Assembly: GCA_011799875.1 (NCBI GenBank)
Contig: CM022301.1
Coordinates: 11,303,570-11,367,569, forward strand
Direction of reading: 5' to 3'
Source of the DNA: Thinopyrum elongatum
Lineage: Eukaryota > Streptophyta > Magnoliopsida > Poales > Poaceae
DNA: 64,000 nt
The position numbers and the translations under genes were made by a program. The notes under the pieces were generated by a model, which worked only from the letters and a program-made list of their open reading frames with translations, was not told the origin of the DNA and ran no database searches. This document shows positions 23,600-34,266 of the stretch, piece by piece. Each line of letters begins with the position of its first letter. The stretch's first letter is position 1.

Positions 23600-24670
23600 T
23601 ACACCGACTTTGCCTCGGCGGCCTCACTGCTGCAGGGCTCGGGGGCTCCATGCTGCCTCGGCGGCCTCGCTGCTACCAGGCTTAGGGGCTCTGCTTCGCC
23701 TCGGCAGCCTCGCTCCTGCCGGGGTCGGGGGCTTCACTTCGCCCCACCAGGCCCCTAGCCGCATCCAGACTTGGCGGCTCCGTTTTGCCTCAGCGGCCAC
23801 GCTGCTGCCGGGCTCGGGGGCTTCACTTCGCCCATCAGGCCCCTCGCCTCATCCAAGCTCGAGGGCTCCGCTTCCCCTTGGCGGCCACACTGTTGCCGAG
23901 CTCGAGGGCTTCACTTCGCCCCATCAAGCCCCGCGCCTCATCCAGGCTCCAGGGCACCACTTCGCCTCAGTGGCCACGCTGCTGCCGGGCTCGGGGGCTT
24001 TACTTCACCCCACCAGGCCCCTAGCCACATCCAGCCTCGGGGGCTCCGCTTCACCTCGGCGGCCTTGCTGCTACCGGGCTTGGGGGCTTCACTTCGCCCC
24101 ACCAGGCCCCTAGCCACATCCAGGCTCGGGGGCTCCGCTTTGACTCAGCGGCCTCGTAGCTGCCGGGCTCGGGGGCTTCACTTTGCGCCACTAGGCCCCT
24201 AGCCGCATCCAGGCTTGGGGGCTCCGCTTCGCCTCGGTGGCCACGCTGCTGCCGGGCTCGGGGGCTTCACTTCGCCCCATCAGGCCCCTCGCCTCATCCA
24301 GGCCCCGGGGCTCCGCTTCACCTCGGCGGCCTCGCTGCTGCCGGGCTCGGGGGTTTCACTTCACCCCACCCGGCCTCTAGCCACACCCAGGCTCGGGGGC
24401 TCCGCTTCGCCTCGGTTGCCATGCTGCTGCTGGGCTTGGGGGCTTCACTTCGCCCAATGAGGCCCCCCTCATCCAGGCTCGGGGGCTTTGCTTTGCCTTG
24501 GTGACCATGCTACTGTCGGGCTCAGGGGCTTCACTTCGCCCCACCAGGTTCCTCGCCGCATCTAGGCTCAGGGGCTCCGCTTTGCCTGGGCGGCCACGCT
24601 GCTGCCGGGCTCTGGGCTTTACTGCACCCATCACGCTCCTCGCCGCATCCAGGCTTGGGGGCTTCAGTTC
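23600..24670. repeat. 88-89 bp tandem array, about eleven copies
   Basis: Units begin with AGGCCCCTAGCCGCATCCAG-type text at about 23750, 23838, 23927, 24016 and 24104 and continue with the same period. Each contains GGCTCCGCTTCGCCTC, GCTGCTGCCGGGCTCGGGGG and CTTCACTTCGCCCCA. Several long plus-strand frames open here, but the period is not reliably a multiple of three and the frames end at random, so I do not call a protein. Confidence 0.88.
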
Positions 24671-24989
24671 GCCACGCCCCGACTACATTCATACAGCTAC
24701 AATCATCACAAGACCCTCCACCTGACTCCACGAGTCGACCGGAGGCTCGGGGGCTACACCTACCGGGTGCATTATCAAGCCGCCAATATAAGCAAAAGCG
24801 ATCGCGGCGCGCCGTAGATGCCAGACTCGGTCCTCCAAAGCTGACCATCTTCAACAACAAAACAAGAACAGGAGGTCGAACGCCCCGTGCATCCTGCGCA
24901 CTGGGCTCCAGTCTCCCCTTCAGGGCTCCAAGCCCAACAGAGCATACTAGCTCCATCCCCGCGGTAGAGCGGCTAGATATCTCCAACGA

Positions 24990-25320
24990 CAAATAAGACA
25001 CAAGGCCTCATCATGTGGGCCTCCATCACCGCGTGGACCTCCATGGCGTGGACCTTTGCCGCCGAGGACCTCCATGGCATGGACCTCCATTCCGCGGACC
25101 TCCTTCGCCGCGGACCTCCTCTCACCGACCTCATTGTCCGACGGACCTTCACCGCCATGGGCCTCATCGTTGGCCGCCTCACACCGGCCTCAACGCTCAG
25201 CGGACCTTCACCGCCACAGGCCTTATCATCGGCCTCCTCGCACCGGCCTCATCGCCTGGCAGACCTTCTCCACCTTAGGCCTCACTGTCGGCCTACTCTC
25301 ACCGGCCTAGTCCCTTGACG
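24990..25320. repeat. Second GGACCTCC minisatellite-like block
   Basis: The same style of repeat as 9834-10400 (units such as CGTGGACCTCCATGGCG and CGGACCTTCACCGCC). The two blocks lie on either side of the CACTA insertion, inside the same retrotransposon. Confidence 0.7.
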
Positions 25321-25593
25321 GATCATTTCTAGCAACTTCAAGCAAAGCTGGCACAAGGTCGACTTCTTCCTCAAGACCTCGCCAAGCAGTCCAAGATGAT
25401 GCATTCACCGACAAGATATCGACGAAACAATACACTGAGGGTGCCCAGGAGGCCACATGCTTGGCGAACCAGAGTATTTCTGAGGTCAGACACATGAAGA
25501 CATGACACAACTATCACTGAAACAGATGGAGCCCACCTGGGTTCTCATTCCCAAAGACAAAGGACTCCAACTCCGGATGCGCTCGAGGGCTGC

Positions 25594-26069
25594 TGATGGT
25601 GCCATACACCGGAGGTACCCGACCTCTGGGGAACAAGGTTGCCAGGCCGGGCCCGGAGCCTGGACATAGCCAAGGCCCTCACCACATACGGTGGGCCTCC
25701 TCCAGAAGGATACGTACTACTTGTACCGCAAGACATGTACTCTAGTAGATAACATGGGCATCAAGCCATGTAAACTGCATTGGGCAATGTAACCCTAGCC
25801 CTCACCCATCTATATAAGGGGAGGGAGGGGCCTCCCAATTCGGCGGCTAACATCTCTCCCACCTCTCCATTAGACCTGCAATAGATCCAATCTCTCCACG
25901 AAAGAAACACAATCAATACAATCATACATGCAGGATGTAGGGTATTACTCCACCATGGAGACCTGAACCTGGGTAAATTCGTGTCCTGTGTGTACCCTAG
26001 TCTGATCCTCTATGCACTCTGCTCCATGAGGAACCCTATGCAAGGATCTGATGGGATTTCGCTCCGTCA
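25594..26069 (+). repeat. Right LTR of Gypsy 1
   Basis: 476 bp, starting TGATGGTGCCATACACCGG and ending CGCTCCGTCA, followed at once by the target duplication CCCCT. Its TATATAA is at 25811-25817. Confidence 0.92.
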
Positions 26070-26074
26070 CCCCT

Positions 26075-26225
26075 GCGATGAGAAAGATTGTGCAGCGGCA
26101 GAGAGGGCAGCCGCATGCATCAAGAGAGCTTGTATTGTGGCAAAGAGGGCTGCTGTAGCAGCCGAGAGGGTAGCCGCATCTACTAAGAGAGCTCGTGTGG
26201 CCGTAGATACCTTGATGGCTGCCCT
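26075..26225 (+). pseudogene. Ala-rich helical protein, C-terminal part
   Basis: This is the other half of the gene begun at 8617. Taking out Gypsy 1 with one copy of its target duplication restores one continuous frame across the site. The segment is rich in AAERAA and KRA motifs, spaced like a repeated helix with a period of about 11-18 residues. It is cut again on the right: from about 26226 the sequence is the LTR of Gypsy 2, and the apparent stop at 26257 lies in that LTR. The original C-terminus is therefore unknown. Confidence 0.55.
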
Positions 26226-26689
26226 TGCTTCGAAGCTAAATTCGGCGGATCTCGGGTAGGGGTACCGATCTGGTAGCCTTGGCTAGATGGTAACAAAAAC
26301 ATGGAGGACACAGGTGTTTACCCAGGCTCGGGCCCTCTCGAAGAGGTAAAACCCTACGTCCTACTTTGCTTTTATTGATTGTGGATGGGGTACAAAGTAC
26401 AGGTGATGTACCACGAGATCGGATATGTTCTAATCTCAAGGATATGTTCTGTCGACTAGCCTGGCCTTGGTTTATATAATGTATCAGAGGCCTAGGATAA
26501 CAAGAATCCTAGTCGGCTATGTCAACAGAGAGGAGTCCTCGTCTTGTATGCCAAGTCTTGCGGAATCTTCCTTGTATGCATCATGGGTTGCCCGAAGTGA
26601 CCCAGGATGGAACCGACAAAGGGGGTCCTCGGCCTGGCCCACCTAGCCGGAAGCCGATATGGTGAGTACCCCCTAGTCCAGGACACCGA

Positions 26690-28369
26690 TAGTAGCCCCT
26701 AAACTGGTCTTGAAGTCGGGGACGCTCCTCGGTTCTTTTAAACTGTTTTTTGTCTTCGGTCGTCGGTCTTGAAAACTGGTTCAACAAATCTTCCCATCTT
26801 GGACCTTGAGGACCACCAAAGTGTATCCGAAGAGTTTTACATGGCGGGCATCCGAGGAGCCCCTTCTAGGTTCCCTCAACCTTTATCAGACGCTTTATTA
26901 TTTTCACGCCACACCTCGGGTAAAAGTTTTTCCCATGCGGCAGTGTCTTCTTCTAGCCGAGCTCCAACGCCCGACTGCATCCGATGTGACATAGACCACC
27001 TTGGTCTTGAAAAAGTTGAAGGAGCTTATCCGAGCTTCACGCCGGATAAGTCTCCTGTGCAGCCAGCCGCTTGTAGCTGAGCTGCAATGCCGGACTGCTT
27101 CCGAGGTGGTGCACCACCTCGATCTTGAGATGTAAATAGCTGGCCTTTATGGAAAAAAAGTTTTCATCATGCCGACTTCGATGCAGCAATTTTTCGCAGA
27201 ATTTATTTTCGATTAGTGCAATTTATTCTCTGTCAAGATATATAGCCAGTAACCCTCAAGGTGTGTGCCGGCCTAAAGTCTGGGATGGACCTGAAGGGTA
27301 AAATGAAACCACTGATCCTAGTAGCCCTCGAGACTTAGGTCAGGTGCGGCCGACTGACCTGAGGATCGTAATCTCCTCGAAAATTGTATTACACCTTAAA
27401 TTTTCTGCATTGAATTGTCAATGCAGTAGCCCCCGAGACTTGGGTTGGGCAACATGGCCGATCCTAGGATCGCATCTCCCCGGGAACTTGTTCAGCCGAC
27501 AATCGGTGTGTACGTTTGGCCATTACTGAGGTGCAGCTCGGCAGGGAAGATACCGAACTGCAGGTCGGATAAAATCTTTCCCGCGAAATTTTTTAACTTA
27601 GTACAACCCAGGCCGGTTCTGCGGGACCCGTCGATCGACCTGCGAGACATCGGTGTCGAGATAATTTAGCCATCAGCAACATGGGTTTTAACAGCCCCCT
27701 AGGCCGGCTCTGCGGGGCCCGTCGGTCGCCGACGAGATGTCGACGTGGAAATTTTTGCTTTAACAGCCTCCAGTCCGGCTCTGCGGGACCCGTTGGTGGA
27801 CCTGTGAGATGCCGGCATGGAAATAAATTAGCCGTAAGTGGCGTGGGTCTTAACAGCCCCCATGCCAGCTTTGCGGGACCCGTCGGTCAACCTGCGAGAT
27901 GCCGACGTAGAAATTTGTGCTTTAACAACCCTCGGGCCAGCTCTGCGGGACCCATCGGTCGACCTGCAAGATGCCGGCATGGAGATTGGGTTAATATATC
28001 GTGCCGACGACGAGGTCAGTTTTGGGGCATAGTTGACTGGGAAACTAGGCAATCCGACCTGTTTCTGAGATCAGCACCCAGGCAAGGTTCTTCTGGTCCT
28101 CGAACCTTCCTTTTGATAGTTTATTGACCCGATCATGACGTCAGGTGCTTAGTTAGCTAGTCACCGGTTTCTACCTCTAAGATAACTTCTTAGAGTGTTT
28201 CCGATGGTAAGCTCTTTAGCCGAGATGTCGGCACCCTTACGCGGCGTGGACCAGAAAACCATGCAATCAGACTTGTAGGGCCTGAAGATAAGCTGTCAGA
28301 GAGCATATATGGGTAGATAAAAAGCCCCTCGGGGAAGTAATTTTGGATCAAGGTCCTTTCCATCCCCTT
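26690..28369. other. Gypsy 2 interior, no gene seen
   Basis: Repeated 'CGGCTCTGCGGGACCCGTCGG', 'CGACCTGCGAGATGCCG' style units occur four to five times between 27610 and 28000, spaced by about 75-95 bases. They form a diverged tandem array without a coding frame. Confidence 0.6.
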
Positions 28370-28378
28370 TTTTTTAAC

Positions 28379-29260
28379 GGAAACACTAACGCCCACACGT
28401 GTGGCAACATTGCAACTCGCCCACACGCCTGGATCACCGTCCAGTTAAGTTTGCATGAATCTTGACACATCGAGGCAGTTTTCGCGTGCCACGTAGGACA
28501 AGGCCGGTGTGTGGGCGTTGAAGAGGTCGTCCACACGCCCTACAGCACGCGGTTACCAGCTACGCTGTGTGGGCGAACTAGTTTCTGCCCGCACAGCCAC
28601 CACCTAGACCACGCGCATGTGGGCGAACTGCTTTTCGCCCACACGACAGTCGTACGTGTTGGATGGCAACTGCAGTTGCGCGTACATGGCAACTAGGTAA
28701 ACACACATGGCAACTATGATTCGTTTTGCTAGACGGCAACTGCAGTTGCGCGTACGTGGCAATCAGATAAACATACATGGCACCTGTGATTAACCACACG
28801 TGGCAACTAGGTAAACACACATGGCAACTATTGTTTGACCATATGTGGCAAGTAGTTAATCACACACGACAACTATGGTTTGATTACACGCGGCAACTAA
28901 CATAAATTAGATATGGCAACTATATTTAACCAAAACAGAGAGAGTTGACATGCTTTTACAACCATATTTGCCATCCCGGATAACTACATCTGCCATCCCG
29001 GATGGCAACTAAATCGTCATCCCGTGGGTACCTAATGTAGCTGCGCCAGGACGTGTGGACATATTTGCTTCGTGCCACACATGCGGTGTGGGAATGAGTA
29101 GTACTTATTGGGCGTGTGACACGAAGTAGCTGCGCCCACACGTGTGGACAATTCTACTGTTCGCTCACACACAGCCCGTGTGGGCTGCCCCCTACTCATG
29201 CCACACACGATGTGTGGGCGAATGCTTATTATGCCACACGTGTGGTGGATATCGGCGTCC
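28379..29260. mobile_element. Mutator-like MITE rich in CACACGTGTGG
   Basis: An 882 bp element whose ends both carry CCACACGTGTGGC close inside imperfect GGA... termini. It is flanked by TTTTTTAAC (28370-28378) and TTTTTTAAA (29261-29269), an 8 of 9 match that fits a Mutator-type target duplication, although an A/T-rich site makes chance agreement easier. No coding capacity. Its centre (28660-28960) repeats CATGGCAACTA many times, and short inverted motifs such as GGCAACTGCAGTTGC occur twice. Confidence 0.6.
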
Positions 29261-29269
29261 TTTTTTAAA

Positions 29270-29675
29270 CCACGACCATAACGGCCACACTGTTTTTCTA
29301 GTTGTGACCTCGAACAAGCCTAGCACCTTTATGAAAGCAAGCCTTGTGATTTATGGAGAAGTCCTTTGTTTCACACGGGCAACCTTTATTGTTAATACTT
29401 CTGACCTGCTGATCGAATTTGCGCATGTTGTGTCAGTCAGTTTTTGGCTTCACCCACCTGAGGTACTTAACCGGTTAAGCTAGAAGCAACAATCGCAGAG
29501 GTGCTCCCGTTACGCCCTTAGCCGAACGCACGAAAACCTAAGGGGTACACATAGGAGCCAGGCAACCTAGCTATTGACCCAAGACACAAGTTGAAATCAA
29601 TGCATATAATGACGTAAGGTTCGAGGAAGTCGTCGTTGGCTCCTCGGAGTGCTTCGACGTTCATATTTTAGGCTG
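29270..29675. other. Gypsy 2 interior, no gene seen
   Basis: No recognisable feature. The sequence continues the Gypsy 2 interior after the MITE. Confidence 0.5.
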
Positions 29676-30069
29676 TCAATACAGCACATGGGTGCAACCT
29701 GTGGTCCACTTTGTGGCATCCGACGAGGTGTGTGACCTGAAGTAATAGGAGTTATCCCTGTTTGCTACCATGACTGGTTCGACGTCCCGTCTGAGCTTTT
29801 GACATTTTGGATAGAACTGGCTACGCATAGCTTGGATGGTTCTTTGCCCAAAGCTTAATGCTTGGGTTCTGAAGTCTGGCGTTCTTTGCCCAAAGCTTGA
29901 TGCTTGGGTTCCGAGGTTTGGCGTGACGCCTGTTCCTCCGGCCTCTGGCCGGGGATAATACTGAGGATGTGCTTTGCTGCCTCCTTTGGGGTTGCTTTGG
30001 GGTTGCTGGTACCTCCAATGGTTTCCCGGCCAAAGTATCCCTTTTCTCATGGGGGAGTGCATAGATCAT
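29676..30069 (-). pseudogene. Short unrecognised ORF in Gypsy 2
   Basis: A minus-strand frame of about 80-130 codons is open here in two overlapping phases. It contains a direct duplication of about 48 bp (29842-29930) visible in protein as NPSIKLWAKN twice. It might be a remnant of a retrotransposon gag-region protein, but no CCHC knuckle or protease motif is present. I give it no function. Confidence 0.25.
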
Positions 30070-32461
30070 GTTTTCTTTTTTGATGCTGCCGGCTCACCGG
30101 GATAGCGGCGTAGTGCAGTCGTACTTTATTTACCTGCACACATAAAACGGTGCAAACCGAAGTAAAAAAATTCTTTGCACAATAAATTTATAAGGAATAT
30201 ATAACGGAAGAGATACAGCCTCGATGCCAAAAGCAGATTGGCAGGGTCGCGGCATGGACTGCCGACGTTAGCTCGGTGGAGTGACCGTGCGGCAATGTTG
30301 GCGCAGCTTGGAACACTCGGGACAACCACATCGATGCAGCTCGGCCAGCCGAGGTGGCGACATCATGGGGTTGACGTCTGCCTAGCGGGGTGATAGCACG
30401 GGGATGCCGGCACAAGGCGGCTCGTCGTGGTGACGACACAACTTGATCGACGCGGGTCGGACGACGACGTCGGCTCGCCGAAATGGTGGCGCATCATAGT
30501 CGAAGTTGATTACCTGCACACATGAAGTATTGCAAGCAAAAAAAAATAATGATGATGATAATAATAAAAGATATATTTGCATAATTAATTTATGCAAAAT
30601 AAATAATTAGAGATATATGGCCTGGGTGTCGATGTCAGATCGATGAAGTAGCGACACGGAGGAGTCGACGCAGGTCGGAATTTGTTGAACGGCGGCGTCA
30701 GCGTGGCGTGACGAAGTCCCAATTCGCAGGGCAGGCTAGCTCGAAATACGATGTCTACTGAACCATGGATGAGAAACCAGCTAGACCATCTCGTAGATAG
30801 TCATGGTAGCGGCAGCAGCTCGGATTGCCCTGGGATGGTGGCAACGGTGCAAACTGGATTGCACAGCAGCATCACCGAACATCTGCGTGCACAAGATAGT
30901 GCAGAAAATATGCTGGCACTAATAATCCGGCAGGTTTATTTGACACGTATATAATGCCTGACCGAACTAAAAAAATTAAATTTTGAAAAAAATTCAAGCA
31001 AAAAAACAACTTAACTGGTTTATGTTCCAGGTGTTGATGACGCGGCCCGGGCATGTGGCGGGACAAAGACACCCATCGGTCTCTGACAGATCCGACATGG
31101 TGCGTAGTCCTCGGCCTGGCCAAGGTCCCAGCCCCTAAGCCGCTCCTAATATGGCGCAGGGAGGAGCTTGGTTCGATGAAGTGATGACACAACATGGTTG
31201 TTGTGGCGAGGCGAAGCCCCCCGGTCTAGCTGTCATGACGAAGCAGGTTGGCGGGGTGACGCCGGAGCCCTCAGAGAAGGTCGATGAAGCAATGGCGAAG
31301 CCCCCGGGCCTGCCAAGGTGAAGAAGCATGTCGGCATAGTGATGTCGGAGCCCCCACGTCCGCCGATGTGACGGAACAGGTCGGCGTGGTGGACGTCAGC
31401 TTGATGAAGAGACGGCACGGCGATGCCGACGCAGGTCGAAATTCGTGATGCGGTTAACGTTGGCTTGAAGAAGTAATGGCGCGGCGATGCCAGCGCCCCC
31501 GACCCGCACAATCTGTAGGTCCACGATGTTATCTTGGCCATGCCGAACTCTTGGTCGACTATCTGAGGTGGCGATGTGACGTGGTTGACGTCGGTCCGAT
31601 GAAGTGATGGCGCGGCCAATGCCGGCGCAGATCGGCATCCATGGAGCAACAAGGTTGGACCGGTTTGACACCGGCGCGATGGTGAAGAGCACATCCGAAA
31701 AAGGCTCAAAATTTGTAGGCATGTGTTTTTGAAGATAGCACAATACCCTACAAAAAAATTTCCTCCAAAAAGGACATCCGATAACCCGTTCATGAAAAAG
31801 ATGAACTCGGGTCGGATTTGTTTTCGCGCAGAAAACATATTCGGACATTGGTGCACTTCTTGGGCGGTTGGCGGAGTTTGAATCGTCGGATCGAGCTCAA
31901 ATTTTGAGGGGTTGTTGGTATGAGAATTACGCAGTAGATGAATGGTTGGATCTTCCAAAAGATGTCCAAGCTGACCTCTGGACTCCTCATCCCCAAGTCA
32001 CGCGGATTTCCTTTCAGATCCGACAGGGCCTCGGTATATCGACGATTCCTAGAGATTTTTCCATCAGAACGCGATGACATTTTCTGGGGTAGTTGTAGAC
32101 TCAATTATGCACAATTCCACCAAAGGAATCGTCGAAACGATGCTCGAGGAGGCGGGGACGGCAAGAACGGATATGCTGGCCAGAAAATTCTGTACGCACA
32201 CGCGAGGGCAATGTTGACGTTGAACCCCCGAGCTCCATGGACGAAGTTTCAGATGATCTCGGTTGAGATCAAAGTTGATGTTGATGAAGACGCCCACCGA
32301 TCTCTCACGGATCCGACATGAGCGTAGTCCTCGGCCTAGCTGAGGTGACCAACCGAGTTGGCCACGACGATCCGTGCCGGCGCGTAGATCACGCCGGAGC
32401 TGATCTGAATTCCTATCGCACCGCGGTGCCTACCAGAGGGACCTGCATGGGCCACCAATGT
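30070..32461. other. Gypsy 2 leader region, no gene seen
   Basis: GTCGGC/GATGAAGTGATGGCGCGGC phrases recur between 30240 and 31700. Open frames on the minus strand (31233-31958) lack domains and contain long stretches of the same repeat. Part of 31780-32060 matches, in inverse orientation, the Gypsy 1 interior at 9600-9800. Confidence 0.55.
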
Positions 32462-32765
32462 CAGAGCTAAATCTGGCAGATCTCGGGTAGGGGGTCCCGA
32501 TCTGGTATCCTTGGCTAGATGGTAACAAAGACACAGGGGACACAGGTGTTTACCCAGGTTCGGGCCCTCTCGAAGAGGTAAAAACTCTACGTCCTGCTTT
32601 TCTTGTATTAATTGTGGATGGGGTACAAAGTACAGGTGATCTACCGCGAGATCGGATGTGTATGAATCTTCAAATCTCTAGGATATGTTCTGTCGACTAG
32701 CCTGGCCTAGGTTTATATAATGTACCGGAGGCCTAGGATAACAGAAGCCCTAGTCAACTAAATTC

Positions 32766-32871
32766 ATGTCACTTCTATGATGCTTGTGAACTTACTATGT
32801 CGGTACGAAGATTATTATGTGACTTGTGTTTAATTATTTTGAGTCATCATGATCATACTTATGTATTAACG
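32766..32871. other. Spacer of the older host segment
   Basis: AT-rich sequence resuming after the truncated LTR of Gypsy 2. It leads into hairpin array 2. Confidence 0.4.
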
Positions 32872-33001
32872 TTCAGTCCGATGGCGGTCGACAAACTACT
32901 TGTGAGGCTTCGACGGACAGAAGCTAGATGTCTAAGGCAACAATTCTCCATTCCTAACACATAGCGGTTTTGCTACGATGGAAGAAGATTACCATTCATA
33001 T

Positions 33002-33079
33002 CTTGACAGCTTTCGAGTTCTTCACTCTCGTACTCTCAAATTTTGGAGTACGATAGTAAAGAACTCGAAAGCCATCAAG
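33002..33079. repeat. Long stem-loop, unit 1 of array 2
   Basis: The arm CTTGACAGCTTTCGAGTTCTT followed by CACTCTCGTACTC pairs with GAGTACGATAG then AAGAACTCGAAAGCCATCAAG, leaving a small loop of about 12 bases. The fold is miRNA-precursor sized, with over 30 potential pairs. Confidence 0.85.
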
Positions 33080-33339
33080 TTCTGAATGGCTCTCTTCTTG
33101 CATTGGAGCAAACCCCTGTGTGGCCGAAATGCAGATTGTTTGACTTGGACATTAAGCTTATGTTGTGAAGAGAGCCAAGAAAGGCTAAAAATTGATTTGT
33201 CCCATTTCTACCACATAGCGGTATCGTTACGATGGAAGAAGAAACAACTACCCAGGCTTCGACGCACAGAAGCTTACTGTCGAAGTCAACCATTCTTCGT
33301 TCCTAACACATAGCGGTTTTGCTATGATGGAAGAAGAGA

Positions 33340-33438
33340 ATCATTCACAACTTGACGATTTTCGAGTTCTTCACAATCCTACTGTCAAATTTGGGAGTAG
33401 GATAGCGAAGAACTCGAAAGCCATCAAGTTCTGAATGA
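33340..33438. repeat. Long stem-loop, unit 2 of array 2
   Basis: The corresponding stem: TTTCGAGTTCTTC and AATCCTACT pair with AGTAGGATAG and GAAGAACTCGAAA. Outer pairs extend through CATTCA...TGAATG. At one stem position the first unit has G opposite C and this unit has C opposite G, so the pairing is kept by a double change. Confidence 0.85.
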
Positions 33439-33656
33439 CTGTCTCTTCTTGCATCAGAGCAAACCCCTGTGTGGCAGAAATATAGATTGTTTGACTTGGA
33501 CATTAAGTTTATGTTATGAAGAGAGTCTCAACGGGCTGAAAGTGAATTTTCCATCCGAGCAAAATTATTCTTTCTTGCTCGATATTTAGGTCAAATTATG
33601 TTTGTGACAAATTTTTTTGTTAATGTACTGAAGGGTGTTAGCACCGAATCGTGGTC

Positions 33657-34034
33657 ATGGCATCACGCTACGAAGCCATTCCCTTTAGGGTCGACTCCTT
33701 GGCCCTGGATGAGGCTGACCGCGTGGCGCAGGTCACAGCTGAGCGCGCCAGTGAGTCCTACTTGGCGACACTCGTTCAGGCGAACCCGCAGTTCCTTGCT
33801 GAGAACCACGCGATCGATGAGTTGGTCCAAGATGAGCGGAAGGCCGAGGGCATCCACCATATGATGATCCTCCTTCATGCCGAGCAACACAAGTTTTTTG
33901 AGGAGCTAGCCAAGAAAGAAGCGCCGCCTGAGGAGAGCTCTGACCTGGTGCCATTGACTCCGCCGACCGCCAGTGCCGACGACGTTGGCTCCTCCACTGG
34001 GGTGAGATTCCCACCTGCTCCAACTCCACGATGA
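33657..34034 (+). CDS. Small acidic protein of the host segment, unrecognised
   Basis: ATG at 33657 opens about 125 codons to TGA at 34032-34034. The N-terminal 90 residues look helical and charged (LDEADRVAQVTAERASESYL; LLHAEQHKFFEELAKKEAPP), the tail is Pro/Ser-rich. I do not recognise a family. It follows hairpin array 2 and precedes an RNase H1 N-terminal-like exon by 230 bp, on the same strand. It could be an exon of a longer gene, since a pyrimidine-rich acceptor (TCTTCCTTTTGTAG) lies at 34253-34266. The frame is intact. Confidence 0.5.
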   Translation: MASRYEAIPFRVDSLALDEADRVAQVTAERASESYLATLVQANPQFLAENHAIDELVQDERKAEGIHHMMILLHAEQHKFFEELAKKEAPPEESSDLVPLTPPTASADDVGSSTGVRFPPAPTPR

Positions 34035-34266
34035 CCGGCTTCACTGACTACGACTCAGAGTAGAGCTCCATTCCTGGAGTAGTCTAGCTAGATAGTTTGG
34101 CGTCGATGTAGGGATGTAGTTATGTAGCTGGTGATGTCGAATCGGATGACAACTTCTGATGCTTTTGGTATATGAATCATGAATCCTTATGGTGCTTATG
34201 TCTCCATGCATGTGTTTTTCTAACGCCGTGTTGTCTGTCGTAATCTTGTTATTCTTCCTTTTGTAG

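Larger units (their letters stand above)
8759..26069 (+). mobile_element. Complete non-coding Gypsy-type LTR retrotransposon (Gypsy 1)
   Basis: Two direct LTRs of exactly 476 bp (8759-9234 and 25594-26069), each starting TGA and ending CCGTCA, are flanked by the perfect 5 bp target duplication CCCCT (8754-8758 and 26070-26074). A primer-binding site follows the left LTR. Without the nested CACTA (10510-21085) the interior is about 5.8 kb and contains tandem repeats and diffuse 'GGCTCGAGGGCTCC' sequence, but no gag, protease, RT, RNase H or integrase. It is therefore a non-autonomous, LARD-like element that must have moved with another element's enzymes. Part of its interior resembles, in inverse orientation, Gypsy 2 (9640-9800 versus about 31790-31910). 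Confidence 0.88.
26226..32765 (-). mobile_element. Gypsy 2, minus strand, truncated at one LTR
   Basis: Direct copies of an LTR lie at about 26226-26690 and 32462-32765. Both contain AGATCTCGGGTAGGGG, ACAGGTGTTTACCCAGG, TCGGGCCCTCTCGAAGAGGT and ATGTTCTGTCGACTAGCCTG. The style matches Gypsy LTRs common in wheat and barley, read on the minus strand. The right copy stops about 160 bp short, so no clean target duplication can be given. The interior (26690-32461) shows AGTAGCCCC(C/T)-type sequence and GTCGGC-rich leader text, but no pol domains, so this copy too is non-coding or badly eroded. Confidence 0.75.
32872..33550. repeat. Hairpin array 2: two units of about 350 bp
   Basis: ACACATAGCGGTTTTGCTA recurs near 32958 and 33306 (a third, diverged, near 33210), and ATTGTTTGACTTGGACATTA near 33134 and 33487. 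Each unit folds around a long stem (next two entries). The right boundary (33521-33543) carries the same 23-base phrase as the right boundary of array 1 (8451-8473) with 20 of 23 bases equal, beginning GAGAGYCTC and ending CTGAAAGT. The two arrays are therefore related, although their internal units differ. Confidence 0.78.

Noticed and set aside
23610..24202. Repetitive plus-strand 'protein' with GLGGFTSPHQAP-like units
   Set aside because: It is the translation of the 88-89 bp non-coding array. The phases drift from unit to unit and the unit has no protein-level conservation beyond DNA identity.
31233..31958. 241-codon minus frame in Gypsy 2
   Set aside because: It lacks any gag, protease or RT motif and contains repeated leader phrases; probably chance openness.
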